Under the pieces are notes generated by a model. That model was given only the letters and a program-made list of their open reading frames with translations, did no database searches and was not told where the DNA came from. 49,231 nucleotides of DNA, from contig JANQPV010000058.1 in NCBI GenBank assembly GCA_028285305.1, positions 1 to 49,231 of the forward strand, given 5' to 3'. This stretch comes from Alphaproteobacteria bacterium (GTDB lineage Bacteria > Pseudomonadota > Alphaproteobacteria > SMXP01). This document shows, piece by piece, positions 34,012 through 42,348 of this stretch. Numbering within the stretch: the stretch's first letter is position 1; each line of letters begins with the position of its first letter. A program made the translations under genes and the position numbers.

Positions 34012-34866
34012 CTATTTCCAATCAACGTCTACGGGTCGATGGGGCACATCCATGAGTCTTTTGTAGCGGCCATGCTGCAAAATTTCCCCAAACGTGTATG
34101 GGTGTGTCCGATCCGCGACCTTTCGTTCCACCCGGTAGGTGTCCAACTCAAACGTATACTGAAGGAAGCCGAGCGCCGGATCGGCCCCGGGTTTCGGCTT
34201 CGTGTTGACGTGGGCGGTCGATGGACACCAGTGATGGTGGATCCCGGAAATGGTCCGTGACCGGTACTGATGAAGGTGTCCACTGGCCACGAAACGCACA
34301 TCAGCTATATCGATCAGAGATTGGAGCCAGGTGACGGCCGACGGCGCGACTGTTTCGAGGGGGGAGGGAACCTCATCCGGTGACTCCAGGAACCAAGGCT
34401 TGTGAATGAACAGTCCAACGGGTCCTTGAGCCGATTGCAATGTCTCCTCGAGCCAGGAAGACTGTTCGGCTTCCTCTGAAAGTCCGGTACCCAAGAGTTG
34501 GCTGTTGATTCCGATCAATCGCCATTTTTCAACGTCGCGGTACCAATAGCTTCGCTCGTAGAGGGCATGATAAACGTTCAGCCTGTTCTGATTCATCGGT
34601 TGACCGAGTTCCTCCGCGCCGGGCTCCTCGCCAATGTCGTGATTTCCGGGCAAGTAGAGGACCGGTGCTTCGATCTGCCCGTGACACCACCGGGCGAATT
34701 CGAGATCTTGCGGTCTGTCTGGCCCGTTCAAGGACAGATCCCCCGTATTGATCACCAAGTCGGGCTTCAGTGCATTGATCTCTTCAGCAACCAAGCAAAA
34801 GTTGTCGTAAAAGAAGCCGTAAATGTCGCTGAGATGAGTGTCAGAGAGCTGAATAACTTTAATCAT
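34012..34866 (-). CDS. Metallophosphoesterase (CpdA-like)
   Basis: A 284-residue calcineurin-like phosphoesterase. The metal-binding motifs appear in order: QLSDTHL (DxH), NTGDLS (GD), PGNHDIG (GNHD), then FIHKPWF and SGHLHQY (GHxH). This arrangement is close to class III cyclic-nucleotide phosphodiesterases such as CpdA; whether it hydrolyses cAMP is not known. No signal peptide is seen, so it is cytoplasmic. It appears to be a single-gene transcript. Confidence 0.9.
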   Translation of the reverse strand: MIKVIQLSDTHLSDIYGFFYDNFCLVAEEINALKPDLVINTGDLSLNGPDRPQDLEFARWCHGQIEAPVLYLPGNHDIGEEPGAEELGQPMNQNRLNVYHALYERSYWYRDVEKWRLIGINSQLLGTGLSEEAEQSSWLEETLQSAQGPVGLFIHKPWFLESPDEVPSPLETVAPSAVTWLQSLIDIADVRFVASGHLHQYRSRTISGIHHHWCPSTAHVNTKPKPGADPALGFLQYTFELDTYRVERKVADRTHPYTFGEILQHGRYKRLMDVPHRPVDVDWK

Positions 34867-34997
34867 ATTGACTCATAGGGGTCGAAACAGTCGAAAAGAA
34901 CGTTATCCGAGGCCCCAGGAACAACAGCAGACGGACGAGCTGCTTTCTTGCTCCGGGATTGTGGACATAGAAGCTCCTCAGCTGGAATGTGGCGCGC

Positions 34998-36194
34998 TTA
35001 TTCGGCTGCGGTTTGCGATTTGGCGACCTTGCCTGTAGGCGTTTGATTGCTGACCATATTGTAGGGATCGGTATCGATGTCCTCCAATTGGATTTCGCCC
35101 GCCAGCACCTTTTCCTTCCACGCCTGGTGCGCGGGCTCCCGGGCCTGATATTCCGGCATCACTTCCTTCGCAAAAAGTTCCAGACTTGAGCAAATGTCTT
35201 CGTGGGTGTTCTTACCCGCTTGGTTCAGCAAGATCACCTGGTCGATGTTGGACTCCTCAAATTTCTTCAAGCGCTCTCTAATGGTCGCCGGAGAGCCGAT
35301 GAGCCCGCCGCCCGCCTTGGCCTTATTCTTGGGTTCTTCCCGCCACTTCAGGTACTCTTCCCACAGATTGACCGTACCTGGAACGACCGGACCATGCTTG
35401 TTGTAGAAAATGAGCGCGAATTGGAAGAACGTCCAGCCCTCTGACTTCTTGATCGCTTCTTCGTCCGTCTCGGCGCACATGAAGCCGCTGACGACGGCAA
35501 TGTTGGGGTTGGTATTGTAATCCGTCAGCTTTTGCAGGTTTTTTGTATACTGATTGTAATAGGCATTGACCCAAGCGGTTGCTGCGTCCGCACTGACAAA
35601 CTGAAAGCCGAGCGCCCCGATCCCGCGCATCCCGGCCATTTTTATCGTATCCAGCTGAGAGCAGGCGACCCAGAGGGGCGGATGAGGCTTTTGTAGGGGC
35701 TTGGGCACCACATTGCGAAGCGGAAAATCAAAATACTCGCCGTGATACTCCCAGCCTTCGTTCCAAAACATCGGCAAGCAGGCCCGCACGGCATCTTCCC
35801 ACACATCGCGCTTGTCCCGGAAGCGGCGATCGAAGGGATGTAACTCGGTGACGCTGGAGCCCTCGCCGATTCCCATTTCCACGCGGCCGTCGCTGATCAG
35901 ATCGAGCGTTGAGACCCGTTCAGCGACGCGCGCAGGGTGATTGGTTGTTAGCTGAATAATCCCATGACCGAGCCGAATGTTCTTTGTGCGCTGACTGGCT
36001 GCTGCCAGGAAGACTTCGGGAGCCGAAGAGTGGGAATACTCCTCGAGGAAATGATGTTCGACTTCCCACGCATAGTCGTAGCCCAAACTGTCGGCGAGTT
36101 CGATTTGCTCAAGAGAGTTCTTGAAGAGCTTGTGCTCGCTGTCTTCGGCCCAAGGCCGTGGCAGTTGGTGTTCGTAAAAGATACCGAATTTCAT
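34998..36194 (-). CDS. LLM-class flavin-dependent oxidoreductase
   Basis: A 398-residue bacterial-luciferase-like TIM-barrel protein that uses FMN or F420. Typical segments are MKFGIFYEHQ, RLGHGIIQLTTNHPARVAER, LDLISDGRVEMGIGEGSSVT and the C-terminal LIGSPATIRERLKKFEESNI, then DQVILLNQAGKN. It includes the 30-residue C-terminal extension common in this subgroup. Substrate is not evident; related proteins act as alkanal or alkane monooxygenases. It is transcribed alone. Confidence 0.92.
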   Translation of the reverse strand: MKFGIFYEHQLPRPWAEDSEHKLFKNSLEQIELADSLGYDYAWEVEHHFLEEYSHSSAPEVFLAAASQRTKNIRLGHGIIQLTTNHPARVAERVSTLDLISDGRVEMGIGEGSSVTELHPFDRRFRDKRDVWEDAVRACLPMFWNEGWEYHGEYFDFPLRNVVPKPLQKPHPPLWVACSQLDTIKMAGMRGIGALGFQFVSADAATAWVNAYYNQYTKNLQKLTDYNTNPNIAVVSGFMCAETDEEAIKKSEGWTFFQFALIFYNKHGPVVPGTVNLWEEYLKWREEPKNKAKAGGGLIGSPATIRERLKKFEESNIDQVILLNQAGKNTHEDICSSLELFAKEVMPEYQAREPAHQAWKEKVLAGEIQLEDIDTDPYNMVSNQTPTGKVAKSQTAAE

Positions 36195-36248
36195 GGGTCC
36201 GCCCGGGGGTATTTTTCATTTGTGGCCAGCTTAGGACGAGGGAGAACG

Positions 36249-36307
36249 GCGGGCAATGCTTTTGCCCGCTTGTGTGAGGCCGTCATCCTCGTGCTTGTCA
36301 CGAGGAT
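36249..36307. other. Two tandem hairpins between two genes
   Basis: Perfect inverted repeats GCGGGCAA / TTGCCCGC (36249-36256 and 36262-36269, 5-nt loop) and ATCCTCGTG / CACGAGGAT (36285-36293 and 36299-36307, 5-nt loop). They lie downstream of the helicase gene on the minus strand and upstream of the LLM gene. The second is followed on the plus strand by a short T-run (36312-36316). Possible bidirectional terminators; a regulatory role is unproved. Confidence 0.55.
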
Positions 36308-36395
36308 CCAGTTTTTGGGGCGGCCGAGCAAGATTTTTGCTGGATCTTCGTAACAAGTGCGAAAATGACACCGCTGCCGTTCTGCGATAAAAGGA

Positions 36396-37508
36396 TTACC
36401 CGCTCACCACCACGGTCAGCCGTTCCGCGGCCCGCGTGACGCCCGTATAGAGCCAGCGCTCTCTGGCATCGGGAAAGGCGAAGCTCTCGTCGAACAACAC
36501 GACGTCGTCCCACTGGGACCCTTGGGCCTTGTGAACTGTCATCGCATAGCCGAAGTCGAACTCTTCATAGCGTTTGCGGATATTCCAATCGAGCCGGTCT
36601 ATGCCGCCGTCAAAGCATTCCGGTCGCACGGACACCTTGACCTTTTCAAAAGGGCCGCCATCTTCCGGGATAAGATGCATGGTGATGATCCGCTTGCGAG
36701 AGACGGCCCGATCTCTCACGGTCCACAGACCGCCGTTAAACAGATTCTTGCTCCGTTTGTTGCGCAAACACACGAGCTTTTCATCTGCACAGGGATAGTC
36801 ATCGTCAAAGCCTTTGATCTCCCGCAACCGTTTGTTGTAATTGCGGCGGGTGACGTTCCGGCCGACCAGGACTTGATCGGTCTGGTAGACTTGCTCCGGA
36901 TCAAGATCGTTCATCGCGACGACTTCGGTGGCCTCATAAGAGCCGGGCTCCAGCCGTCGGCCCTCACGGATCTCCATCGACAATCGAATGATGGGATTGT
37001 CGGCGGCTTGACGATGGACTTCTGTCAGCATCATGTCCGGTTCGTGGTCGGTAAAGAAACCCCCGCCCTGAATGGGCGGAAGTTGCGCCGGATCGCCAAG
37101 CACCAAAACGGGCTTATCAAAGGAGAGAAGATCCCGCCCCAGCTCTTCATCGACCATGGAACATTCGTCCACAACGATCAGGTCCGCCTTGCCGGCCGGC
37201 GCTTCGTCCCAGAGAAAAAAGTTGGGCACTTCTTCGTCGGTACTGCGCGGTTTGTAGATGAGCCCGTGAATTGTCGACGCGTTAGGGCACCCCTTTTCGC
37301 GCATGACCATCGCGGCTTTTCCGGTAAAGGCGCAAAAGCGGGTTGTCCCATCGATATGGTCCGCAACATGCTGCGCCAGGGTGGTTTTACCGGTTCCGGC
37401 ATAGCCGAAAAGGCGGAACACTTGCGGGGCGCCTTCGCCCGGCTTGTCTTTGAGCCATCGGTCAACGGCCTTTAGCGCATCGTCTTGTTGCGGGGAGAAA
37501 TCGGTCAT
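36396..37508 (-). CDS. RecD/PIF1-like SF1B DNA helicase
   Basis: A 370-residue superfamily 1B helicase. The motifs appear in order: Walker A GYAGTGKTTL (about 34-43), Ia CAFTGKAA, II LIVVDECSMVD, III VLGDPAQLPPI, IV TEVHRQ, V TVHKAQGSQWDDVV, VI LYTGVTRA. It is shorter than RecD2 (about 700 residues) and lacks its N-terminal helix-hairpin-helix domains, and no recB/recC is nearby. It resembles the stand-alone ATP-dependent RecD-like helicases of alphaproteobacteria. The role in DNA repair is inferred. Confidence 0.9.
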   Translation of the reverse strand: MTDFSPQQDDALKAVDRWLKDKPGEGAPQVFRLFGYAGTGKTTLAQHVADHIDGTTRFCAFTGKAAMVMREKGCPNASTIHGLIYKPRSTDEEVPNFFLWDEAPAGKADLIVVDECSMVDEELGRDLLSFDKPVLVLGDPAQLPPIQGGGFFTDHEPDMMLTEVHRQAADNPIIRLSMEIREGRRLEPGSYEATEVVAMNDLDPEQVYQTDQVLVGRNVTRRNYNKRLREIKGFDDDYPCADEKLVCLRNKRSKNLFNGGLWTVRDRAVSRKRIITMHLIPEDGGPFEKVKVSVRPECFDGGIDRLDWNIRKRYEEFDFGYAMTVHKAQGSQWDDVVLFDESFAFPDARERWLYTGVTRAAERLTVVVSG

Positions 37509-37657
37509 GGAAGCTCGTGGAGGTCGACAGAAAGACCTGGATTACTTAGTACGGTCTCGCCGGCAATTCAATTCCAGTGATATGGGCAGCGGCTATAGGG
37601 CCTTATGCAAAAGAAACAAAGACGGCACATTCTGTTCATCTCCCAATGCGTTTGCTA

Positions 37658-37675
37658 AAGTGCCGTTTGGCACTT
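37658..37675. promoter_or_regulatory. Perfect palindrome upstream of DUF2905 gene
   Basis: AAGTGCC-GTTT-GGCACTT is an 18-bp dyad with perfect 7-bp arms. It lies 30 bp upstream of the DUF2905 start, in the divergent gap with the helicase gene. It could be a transcription-factor operator or a small leader hairpin. No T-run follows. Confidence 0.45.
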
Positions 37676-37704
37676 CCAAAGACTGTGATAGTGAACAACG
37701 AGCA

Positions 37705-37911
37705 ATGGATACAGGCCGCTTACTGATCATTATAGGATTGGCGATCGTGCTCGCCGGGCTCCTCTGGCCCTGGATCTCGAAGCTCGGCCTTGGCCGCTTG
37801 CCTGGCGATATCGCCATCGAGCGGGAGAACGTCCGCTTCTATTTTCCGATCGTGACGTCGCTGGTGTTAAGCGCCGTGCTGACCCTCGTCTTTTGGTTGC
37901 TGAATAGGTGA
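37705..37911 (+). CDS. DUF2905 small membrane protein
   Basis: A 68-residue protein with two transmembrane helices (about 5-22 and 48-66) joined by the conserved loop GRLPGDIAIERENVRFYFPI, the hallmark of DUF2905. It is widespread and has no known function. ATG 37705 yields exactly the family length. A GNAT gene starts four bases after its stop, so the two are likely co-transcribed. Confidence 0.92.
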   Translation: MDTGRLLIIIGLAIVLAGLLWPWISKLGLGRLPGDIAIERENVRFYFPIVTSLVLSAVLTLVFWLLNR

Positions 37912-37915
37912 GGAT

Positions 37916-38332
37916 ATGACGCTCATCATCCGCGACTTCCAAGACACAGACCGGGCCGACTTGATTGCTTTGTGGGAGCGGTGCGGCCTGACCCGGCCCT
38001 GGAACGATCCGGATCTGGACATCAACCAGGCCATCACGACGCAAAGTTCAACGATCCTGGTGGGGATAGTGGAAAGCGAGTTACTTGCCAGCGTCATGGC
38101 CGGGAGCGACGGCCATCGCGGTTGGGTTTATTATGTAGCCGTGGATCCGGATCACCGCCGGAAGAACTGGGGCAGGGACCTGATGCGCGCGGCGGAACAG
38201 TGGCTGAAGGATCGGGGCTGCCGCAAGATGCAGCTGATGATCCGTGACGGTAACGAAGAGGCCGATCGTTTCTACCAGGCTCTTGGCTATGAGCCACAGG
38301 CGGTGAAGACCGTCGGCAAGTGGTTCGATTGA
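37916..38332 (+). CDS. ypeA: GNAT acetyltransferase (YpeA-like)
   Basis: A 138-residue GCN5-related N-acetyltransferase. The acetyl-CoA binding motif A is YYVAVDPDHRRKNWGRDLMR (VxPxxRxxGxG/xA-type), and motif B is NEEADRFYQALGYEPQ. The N-terminus LWERCGLTRPWNDPDLDINQ, followed by A, matches the YpeA subgroup. The acceptor is unknown. Confidence 0.9.
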   Translation: MTLIIRDFQDTDRADLIALWERCGLTRPWNDPDLDINQAITTQSSTILVGIVESELLASVMAGSDGHRGWVYYVAVDPDHRRKNWGRDLMRAAEQWLKDRGCRKMQLMIRDGNEEADRFYQALGYEPQAVKTVGKWFD

Positions 38333-38359
38333 CGGAGCAAAGCGACCATATCGTTTGCC

Positions 38360-38632
38360 CTACCGCCCTATAAATGCAGGCTTTTGCGCCTTTGTGCCGG
38401 GCAAGATCTGGGCGAACGTTAAGCCGAGCGAAGCGGCGATGGAACCGAGCAGAAAGAGGCCGCCAAACTTCCGGCTGACTTCATGGCCAAGTTGTTGACC
38501 AACGACGCCCGCCGTTTCGGGATTCGCGATTGATGCCCACACACCGATTGATAGGCCGACAACTACGCTAATCGCGACAAAGAAGACGACGAACCAAAGC
38601 AAACAAAAGACTAGGCGTTTGAAGCTAAGCAT
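38360..38632 (-). CDS. Small membrane protein downstream of flgH
   Basis: About 90 residues with two or possibly three hydrophobic segments (residues 5-28 and 62-80). I do not recognise a family. It begins 39 bp after the flgH stop on the same strand, so it is probably read with the flgF-flgG-flgA-flgH operon, which hints at but does not prove a flagellar link. ATG 38632 is chosen; GTG 38644 is an alternative. Confidence 0.65.
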   Translation of the reverse strand: MLSFKRLVFCLLWFVVFFVAISVVVGLSIGVWASIANPETAGVVGQQLGHEVSRKFGGLFLLGSIAASLGLTFAQILPGTKAQKPAFIGR

Positions 38633-38670
38633 CCGATGTCTCACACGTCGTTGAACGGAGGTGCCCGAAA

Positions 38671-39414
38671 CTAGAACGGCATAATGATGTCGAACACTTG
38701 TTGTCCATAGCGCGGCTGCTGAACATCCGTGATCTGACCACGGCCACCATACGCCACCCGCGCTTCGGCAATCTGAGTATGCTCGATGGTATTCTGGTTC
38801 GAGATGTCCTCGGGGCGAACAATACCGGTCACGTAGAGTTCGCGGACTTCAAAATTCACGCGCACCTCTTGCCGCCCGTAGATGACAAAGTTTCCGTTGG
38901 GCAAAACCTGGGTAATGTAAGCCGCAACGATGAGGTTGATTACCTCCTCACGGTCGACGGACCCTTTCCCCTCGCTGGAACTTTCGGTCGCCACGTCGAC
39001 CAAGTCGGCCGGATTCACGGTGCCGGGCAGCGCCTTAGGAAGGATAGTCTCCAAACCGTAAAGATTTGCTACTCCGGCATCTTCGGCATTCTTGCGCGAC
39101 CGCTTGGTTTCATTGTCAATCTCGGCCTTGTCGGAAATTGCGATATTGACCGTCAAGATATCGCCGATCCGCTGGGCGCGCTGATCCTTAAAGAAGGTGC
39201 GCGCACCACTGCGCCAGAGAGAATTGGCCTGATAGTTGTCCGCCTGGGGCTGGGGCATGGGCATGGACACCGGCTTGTAAGAGCGCTTGTCCGTCGGGTT
39301 TTCAATCGGCGTGAATTCGGGCGCCTTGCCGACATTCTTCAGTCGTTCGCCTGCAACGCAACCGGACAAGAGGGCGACAGTCGCCAAGAGTGATAAAGCT
39401 TTCGTCTTCTTCAT
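38671..39414 (-). CDS. flgH: Flagellar L-ring protein FlgH
   Basis: FlgH forms the outer-membrane L ring, the rod bushing. The 247-residue precursor has a lipoprotein signal peptide ending LLSGC (lipobox, Cys near residue 19). The core (SLWRSGARTFFKDQRAQRIG, then DILTVNIAISDKAEIDN) and C-terminus (LYVTGIVRPEDISNQNTIEH, then TQIAEARVAYGGRGQI) are diagnostic. It follows flgA by 32 bp. FlgI, the P-ring partner, is not in the window. Confidence 0.96.
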   Translation of the reverse strand: MKKTKALSLLATVALLSGCVAGERLKNVGKAPEFTPIENPTDKRSYKPVSMPMPQPQADNYQANSLWRSGARTFFKDQRAQRIGDILTVNIAISDKAEIDNETKRSRKNAEDAGVANLYGLETILPKALPGTVNPADLVDVATESSSEGKGSVDREEVINLIVAAYITQVLPNGNFVIYGRQEVRVNFEVRELYVTGIVRPEDISNQNTIEHTQIAEARVAYGGRGQITDVQQPRYGQQVFDIIMPF

Positions 39415-39446
39415 GGGATATCCTTCTGAATTCTCTCGAAGTGCAA

Positions 39447-40454
39447 TCAGCGGATTGCCGTCAAAATCATGCTGCGGGGGGCGGCGACCGTCGACGGGCC
39501 TGTGACCCGCGCCTCTATGGATTTGTTCGACCTCGTATTCACCACACGGATGACATCCCCCTTGCTGCCGTTTTCCATCGCCTTTCCCTGAACAGAAAGG
39601 GACAGCCCGGGCGCCTCATAGTGGATCGTCAGCGCCGCACCTTTCTGGACCATAATTGGCTTCTGGATGTCGCTTTCCCGGATCATTTGGCCGGGAGTGA
39701 GATGACGCCGGGCCTCCATACCCGCCAAGTCGTCCAGTTCCGTAATTGTATTTTGGCTCAACCTGGAAATCCGAACGTCTTTCCATTCGAGCCCAACCTC
39801 TTCAAGGAGTGTCCCCCTCTCCGCATAGCCGGATAGAACGGGAACCCGGCGCGTCGGATAGGCGCGGCCACCAACAGGATAAAAGCGTACTTGATCGGTC
39901 CCAGAACTGATCGCGACACGGCCGTTGAACACGCCGTTCGCCGGGTTGAAGGTCAAGTCTCGAACCGAAAGATCGATCTCGGCATTCTCAGGCACATGGA
40001 TCTGCATTTGCGGGTCGTTGAAGACCACATCCATCGTCGGATGCGGCCCCTCATCCGCCAGCGCCTCTTTCAGCACGGGCAGAATGTCGTCCGTCTTAAC
40101 AATTTTGCTGTCTCTGCGAACGATGATACGGGCCTGTCGGCCGGAATTTCTCCAGGTCAACTGATGGACGCGCGCAAACGAAGCAATATGTCGCGGCGTG
40201 AAGGCGATCCGCTTGCCGGGCGCGGGCGCCCGCGCCACCGACTCATCGGCAAGCTCGTCGTCCACGTTCATGAAGAGATCGCCCAGAGTAACGTAGGGCC
40301 CTTTGACCGAAATTTCCGTCTTGAGAAAGACTTCCTTGGAGACTTGCGCACCCAGAGGGCCTGCTGCCAACAAGGCAGTCCCCAGAATAAGGAATGGATA
40401 AAGATGCCGCAGCCAATTCTCAGTCCATCTGTATAGTGAGTTATTCACATTCAT
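39447..40454 (-). CDS. flgA: Flagella basal body P-ring formation protein FlgA
   Basis: FlgA is a periplasmic chaperone for P-ring (FlgI) assembly. The 335-residue protein has an N-terminal signal segment (about residues 14-36, ending PLGAQ), a long N-terminal part and a C-terminal SAF/ChapFlgA domain (about 195-330) with LEEVGLEWKDVRI, the MIRESDIQKPIMVQKGAALT region and KGDVIRVVNTRSNKSIEARV. It lies between flgG and flgH on minus, 26 bp after flgG. Confidence 0.93.
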   Translation of the reverse strand: MNVNNSLYRWTENWLRHLYPFLILGTALLAAGPLGAQVSKEVFLKTEISVKGPYVTLGDLFMNVDDELADESVARAPAPGKRIAFTPRHIASFARVHQLTWRNSGRQARIIVRRDSKIVKTDDILPVLKEALADEGPHPTMDVVFNDPQMQIHVPENAEIDLSVRDLTFNPANGVFNGRVAISSGTDQVRFYPVGGRAYPTRRVPVLSGYAERGTLLEEVGLEWKDVRISRLSQNTITELDDLAGMEARRHLTPGQMIRESDIQKPIMVQKGAALTIHYEAPGLSLSVQGKAMENGSKGDVIRVVNTRSNKSIEARVTGPSTVAAPRSMILTAIR

Positions 40455-40480
40455 GGCGTTCTTGCCTTTCTCAATTCAAC

Positions 40481-41266
40481 CTATCTGAGGTTGGACGTCG
40501 TCGACATCATCTCGTCGGCGGTTGTGATTACGCGGCTGTTCATTTCGTATGCCCGCTGTGCGGTGATCAGGGAGCTGATCTCCGAAACGGCATTTACATT
40601 GGATGTCTCCAAAAAGCCCTGCAGCAATCGTCCAAAACCGGTGGAACCCGGAGTTCCGGTTGTGGGCGCCCCCGAAGCGGCTGTTTCAAGAAACAGGTTG
40701 TCGCCAACCGCCTCGAGGCCGGCTTCGTTCGAGAACGTCGCAAGATCCAGATTGCCCACCGTACTGGGCGCGACATTCCCATCTTGCAGGACTTGAATTT
40801 CTCCTTGGTTGGAAATGCTGACATCGAGGGCGTCATCCGGAACCGTCACGGCTGGCAGGATTTGATAGCCTTCCGGCGTAACCAATGTCCCGTCAGCACT
40901 CAAAGCGAACGACCCGGCACGGGTGTAGCCTTCTTGACCACTTGGCAGCTGAACGCGGAAGTAACCGCGCCCTTCGATGGCCACATCATAGGTGTTTTCG
41001 GTCTGGATGAGATTGCCTTGGCCCGTGATCCGGTAAACGGATCCCGTCTTAACACCGACGCCGATCTGTATACCCGTCGGCACGATTGTACCGGCATCGG
41101 ACGAATTCGTCCCCGTACGTTCGATGTTCTGATAAATCAGATCTTGGAACTCGGCCCGCTGGCGTTTATAGCCGGTGGTGTTCATATTGGCGATATTGTT
41201 GGAAATAACCTCCACATTGGTCTGCTGCGCCAACATGCCGGTTGCTGCAATGCTCATCGCTCTCAT
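40481..41266 (-). CDS. flgG: Flagellar distal rod protein FlgG
   Basis: FlgG builds the distal rod. The 261-residue product has the N-terminal flg_bb_rod motif (AATGMLAQQTNVEVISNNIA, then NMNTTGYKRQRAEFQDLIYQ), the central beta domain with YDVAIEGRGYFRVQLPSG, and the C-terminal SNVNAVSEISSLITAQRAYE, then MNSRVITTADEMM. It follows flgF by 26 bp. Confidence 0.97.
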   Translation of the reverse strand: MRAMSIAATGMLAQQTNVEVISNNIANMNTTGYKRQRAEFQDLIYQNIERTGTNSSDAGTIVPTGIQIGVGVKTGSVYRITGQGNLIQTENTYDVAIEGRGYFRVQLPSGQEGYTRAGSFALSADGTLVTPEGYQILPAVTVPDDALDVSISNQGEIQVLQDGNVAPSTVGNLDLATFSNEAGLEAVGDNLFLETAASGAPTTGTPGSTGFGRLLQGFLETSNVNAVSEISSLITAQRAYEMNSRVITTADEMMSTTSNLR

Positions 41267-41292
41267 GGATTTGGTCTCCGACTTCGTCTCAT

Positions 41293-42021
41293 TTATGCTT
41301 CACGGCCGAGCGTGCGGATGGCGTTGAGGAGGGCTTCCTCATTCTTGCTCATCAGATCGCTCGCGGATTTATAGGACCGCATGACCTGCATCATTTCGGT
41401 CATTTCTTTGATGGGGATGACGTTGGAGTTCTCCACGAAACCCTGTAAAATGTTCGCATTGGCGACCGGGCGGGGGTCCTCTTCGCTCGCATAGAGACTT
41501 TCCCCTGCTTTGCTCAGCTCACGTTCATCTTCAAACTCCACCACGCCGATCTGACCGACCTGAGCGTCTCCCACCGTGATAGTGCCATCCTTAGTGACGC
41601 TGATTTGACCCGATATCTCGCCCAAGTTAATCGGCGCCCCCCCGTTCGATAGAACAAGGTGTCCGTTGCGATTTACGAGTTCGCCGTTTTCGTTGACGCT
41701 GAAATGGCCGTCGCGCGTGAAGCGCGGGCCTGCCTCAGTTTCTACCTGAAAGTAGCCGTTGCCTTGGATGGCGAAATCAAGGGGCGCTCCCGTTTGGGTT
41801 TGCGGCCCCTCTGATAGGTTTCGATTGATGCCCATGTCGAGAACATAGGCAACGTCCTGCACGCCTTCGGCCGTCGTGACCTGTTCGATCACTTCCTGAA
41901 ACACCGGGCTCTCTCCTCGAAAGCCGGTCGTGTTCATGTTCGCGAGATTGTTGGCGATGATGTCCATGTGGCGACGCAGTGCAAGCTGGTGCGACAGTCC
42001 AACTGACAAAGAATTGTTCAT
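41293..42021 (-). CDS. flgF: Flagellar basal-body rod protein FlgF
   Basis: FlgF is a proximal/distal rod subunit. The predicted 242-residue protein starts MNNSLSVGLSHQLALRRHMD, followed by IIANNLANMNTTGFRGESPV, and ends with the C-terminal rod helix (MTEMMQVMRSYKSASDLMSK). ATG 42021 is preceded by AAGGACA; a 34-residue upstream extension has no flagellar similarity and overlaps the sigma54 promoter, so it was rejected. It heads flgF-flgG-flgA-flgH. Confidence 0.95.
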   Translation of the reverse strand: MNNSLSVGLSHQLALRRHMDIIANNLANMNTTGFRGESPVFQEVIEQVTTAEGVQDVAYVLDMGINRNLSEGPQTQTGAPLDFAIQGNGYFQVETEAGPRFTRDGHFSVNENGELVNRNGHLVLSNGGAPINLGEISGQISVTKDGTITVGDAQVGQIGVVEFEDERELSKAGESLYASEEDPRPVANANILQGFVENSNVIPIKEMTEMMQVMRSYKSASDLMSKNEEALLNAIRTLGREA

Positions 42022-42094
42022 CGCTTGTCCTTTCTTTGAAGTTCGCACGGGGCGCGAACTGGCCCGTTCTGGCCGGCGAAGCTGGTGGAAGAGG

Positions 42095-42110
42095 TGCACT
42101 TCGTGTGCCA
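42095..42110 (-). promoter_or_regulatory. Sigma54 promoter of flgF-flgG-flgA-flgH
   Basis: On the minus strand the sequence is TGGCACACGAAGTGCA: a perfect TGGCAC -24 element, GG-N10-GC spacing and a GTGCA -12 element (TTGCA consensus). It predicts a start near 42084 and a leader of about 63 nt before flgF. Confidence 0.72.
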
Positions 42111-42164
42111 GCCAAAAAGACAAATGATTTCAGAGGCTTAAGAGAAAAAAGTCGGAAACAGACG

Positions 42165-42180
42165 GCGCAACATTGCCGGT
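42165..42180. promoter_or_regulatory. Candidate FlbD (ftr-like) site of flgF/fliL region
   Basis: GCGCAACATTGCCGGT shares the CAA-N2-TT-GCCGG pattern with motifs at 12520-12535 and 21854-21869. It lies 55-70 bp upstream of the flgF sigma54 promoter, inside the 327-bp divergent flgF-fliL gap. A TTAACC half CtrA site stands at 42254-42259, nearer fliL. Confidence 0.45.
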
Positions 42181-42348
42181 TTCGGAAAGCTTTGCTGGGT
42201 AAGTTTTGCCGCCGCGTGGTGTGGACAGTTTTCTTGAACCTACAAACCAAACATTAACCAGCAGACGGCTAGATTGAGGGTCGGAACGAGAGCGAATTTT
42301 GCTTTTTTTTCAAGTGGTTAATCAGGGTGGAACAGGTCGGGGGTCAGC

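Noticed and set aside
36522-37475. 317-codon open frame on plus, opposite the helicase gene
   Set aside because: The opposite strand has all SF1 helicase motifs in order, so this frame is a shadow.
40394-41374. 326-codon open frame on plus, opposite flgG and flgA
   Set aside because: Spans two well-supported flagellar genes on the other strand.
42022-42123. 34-residue N-terminal extension of flgF
   Set aside because: It overlaps the sigma54 promoter and lacks flagellar similarity; ATG 42021 has AAGGA upstream.
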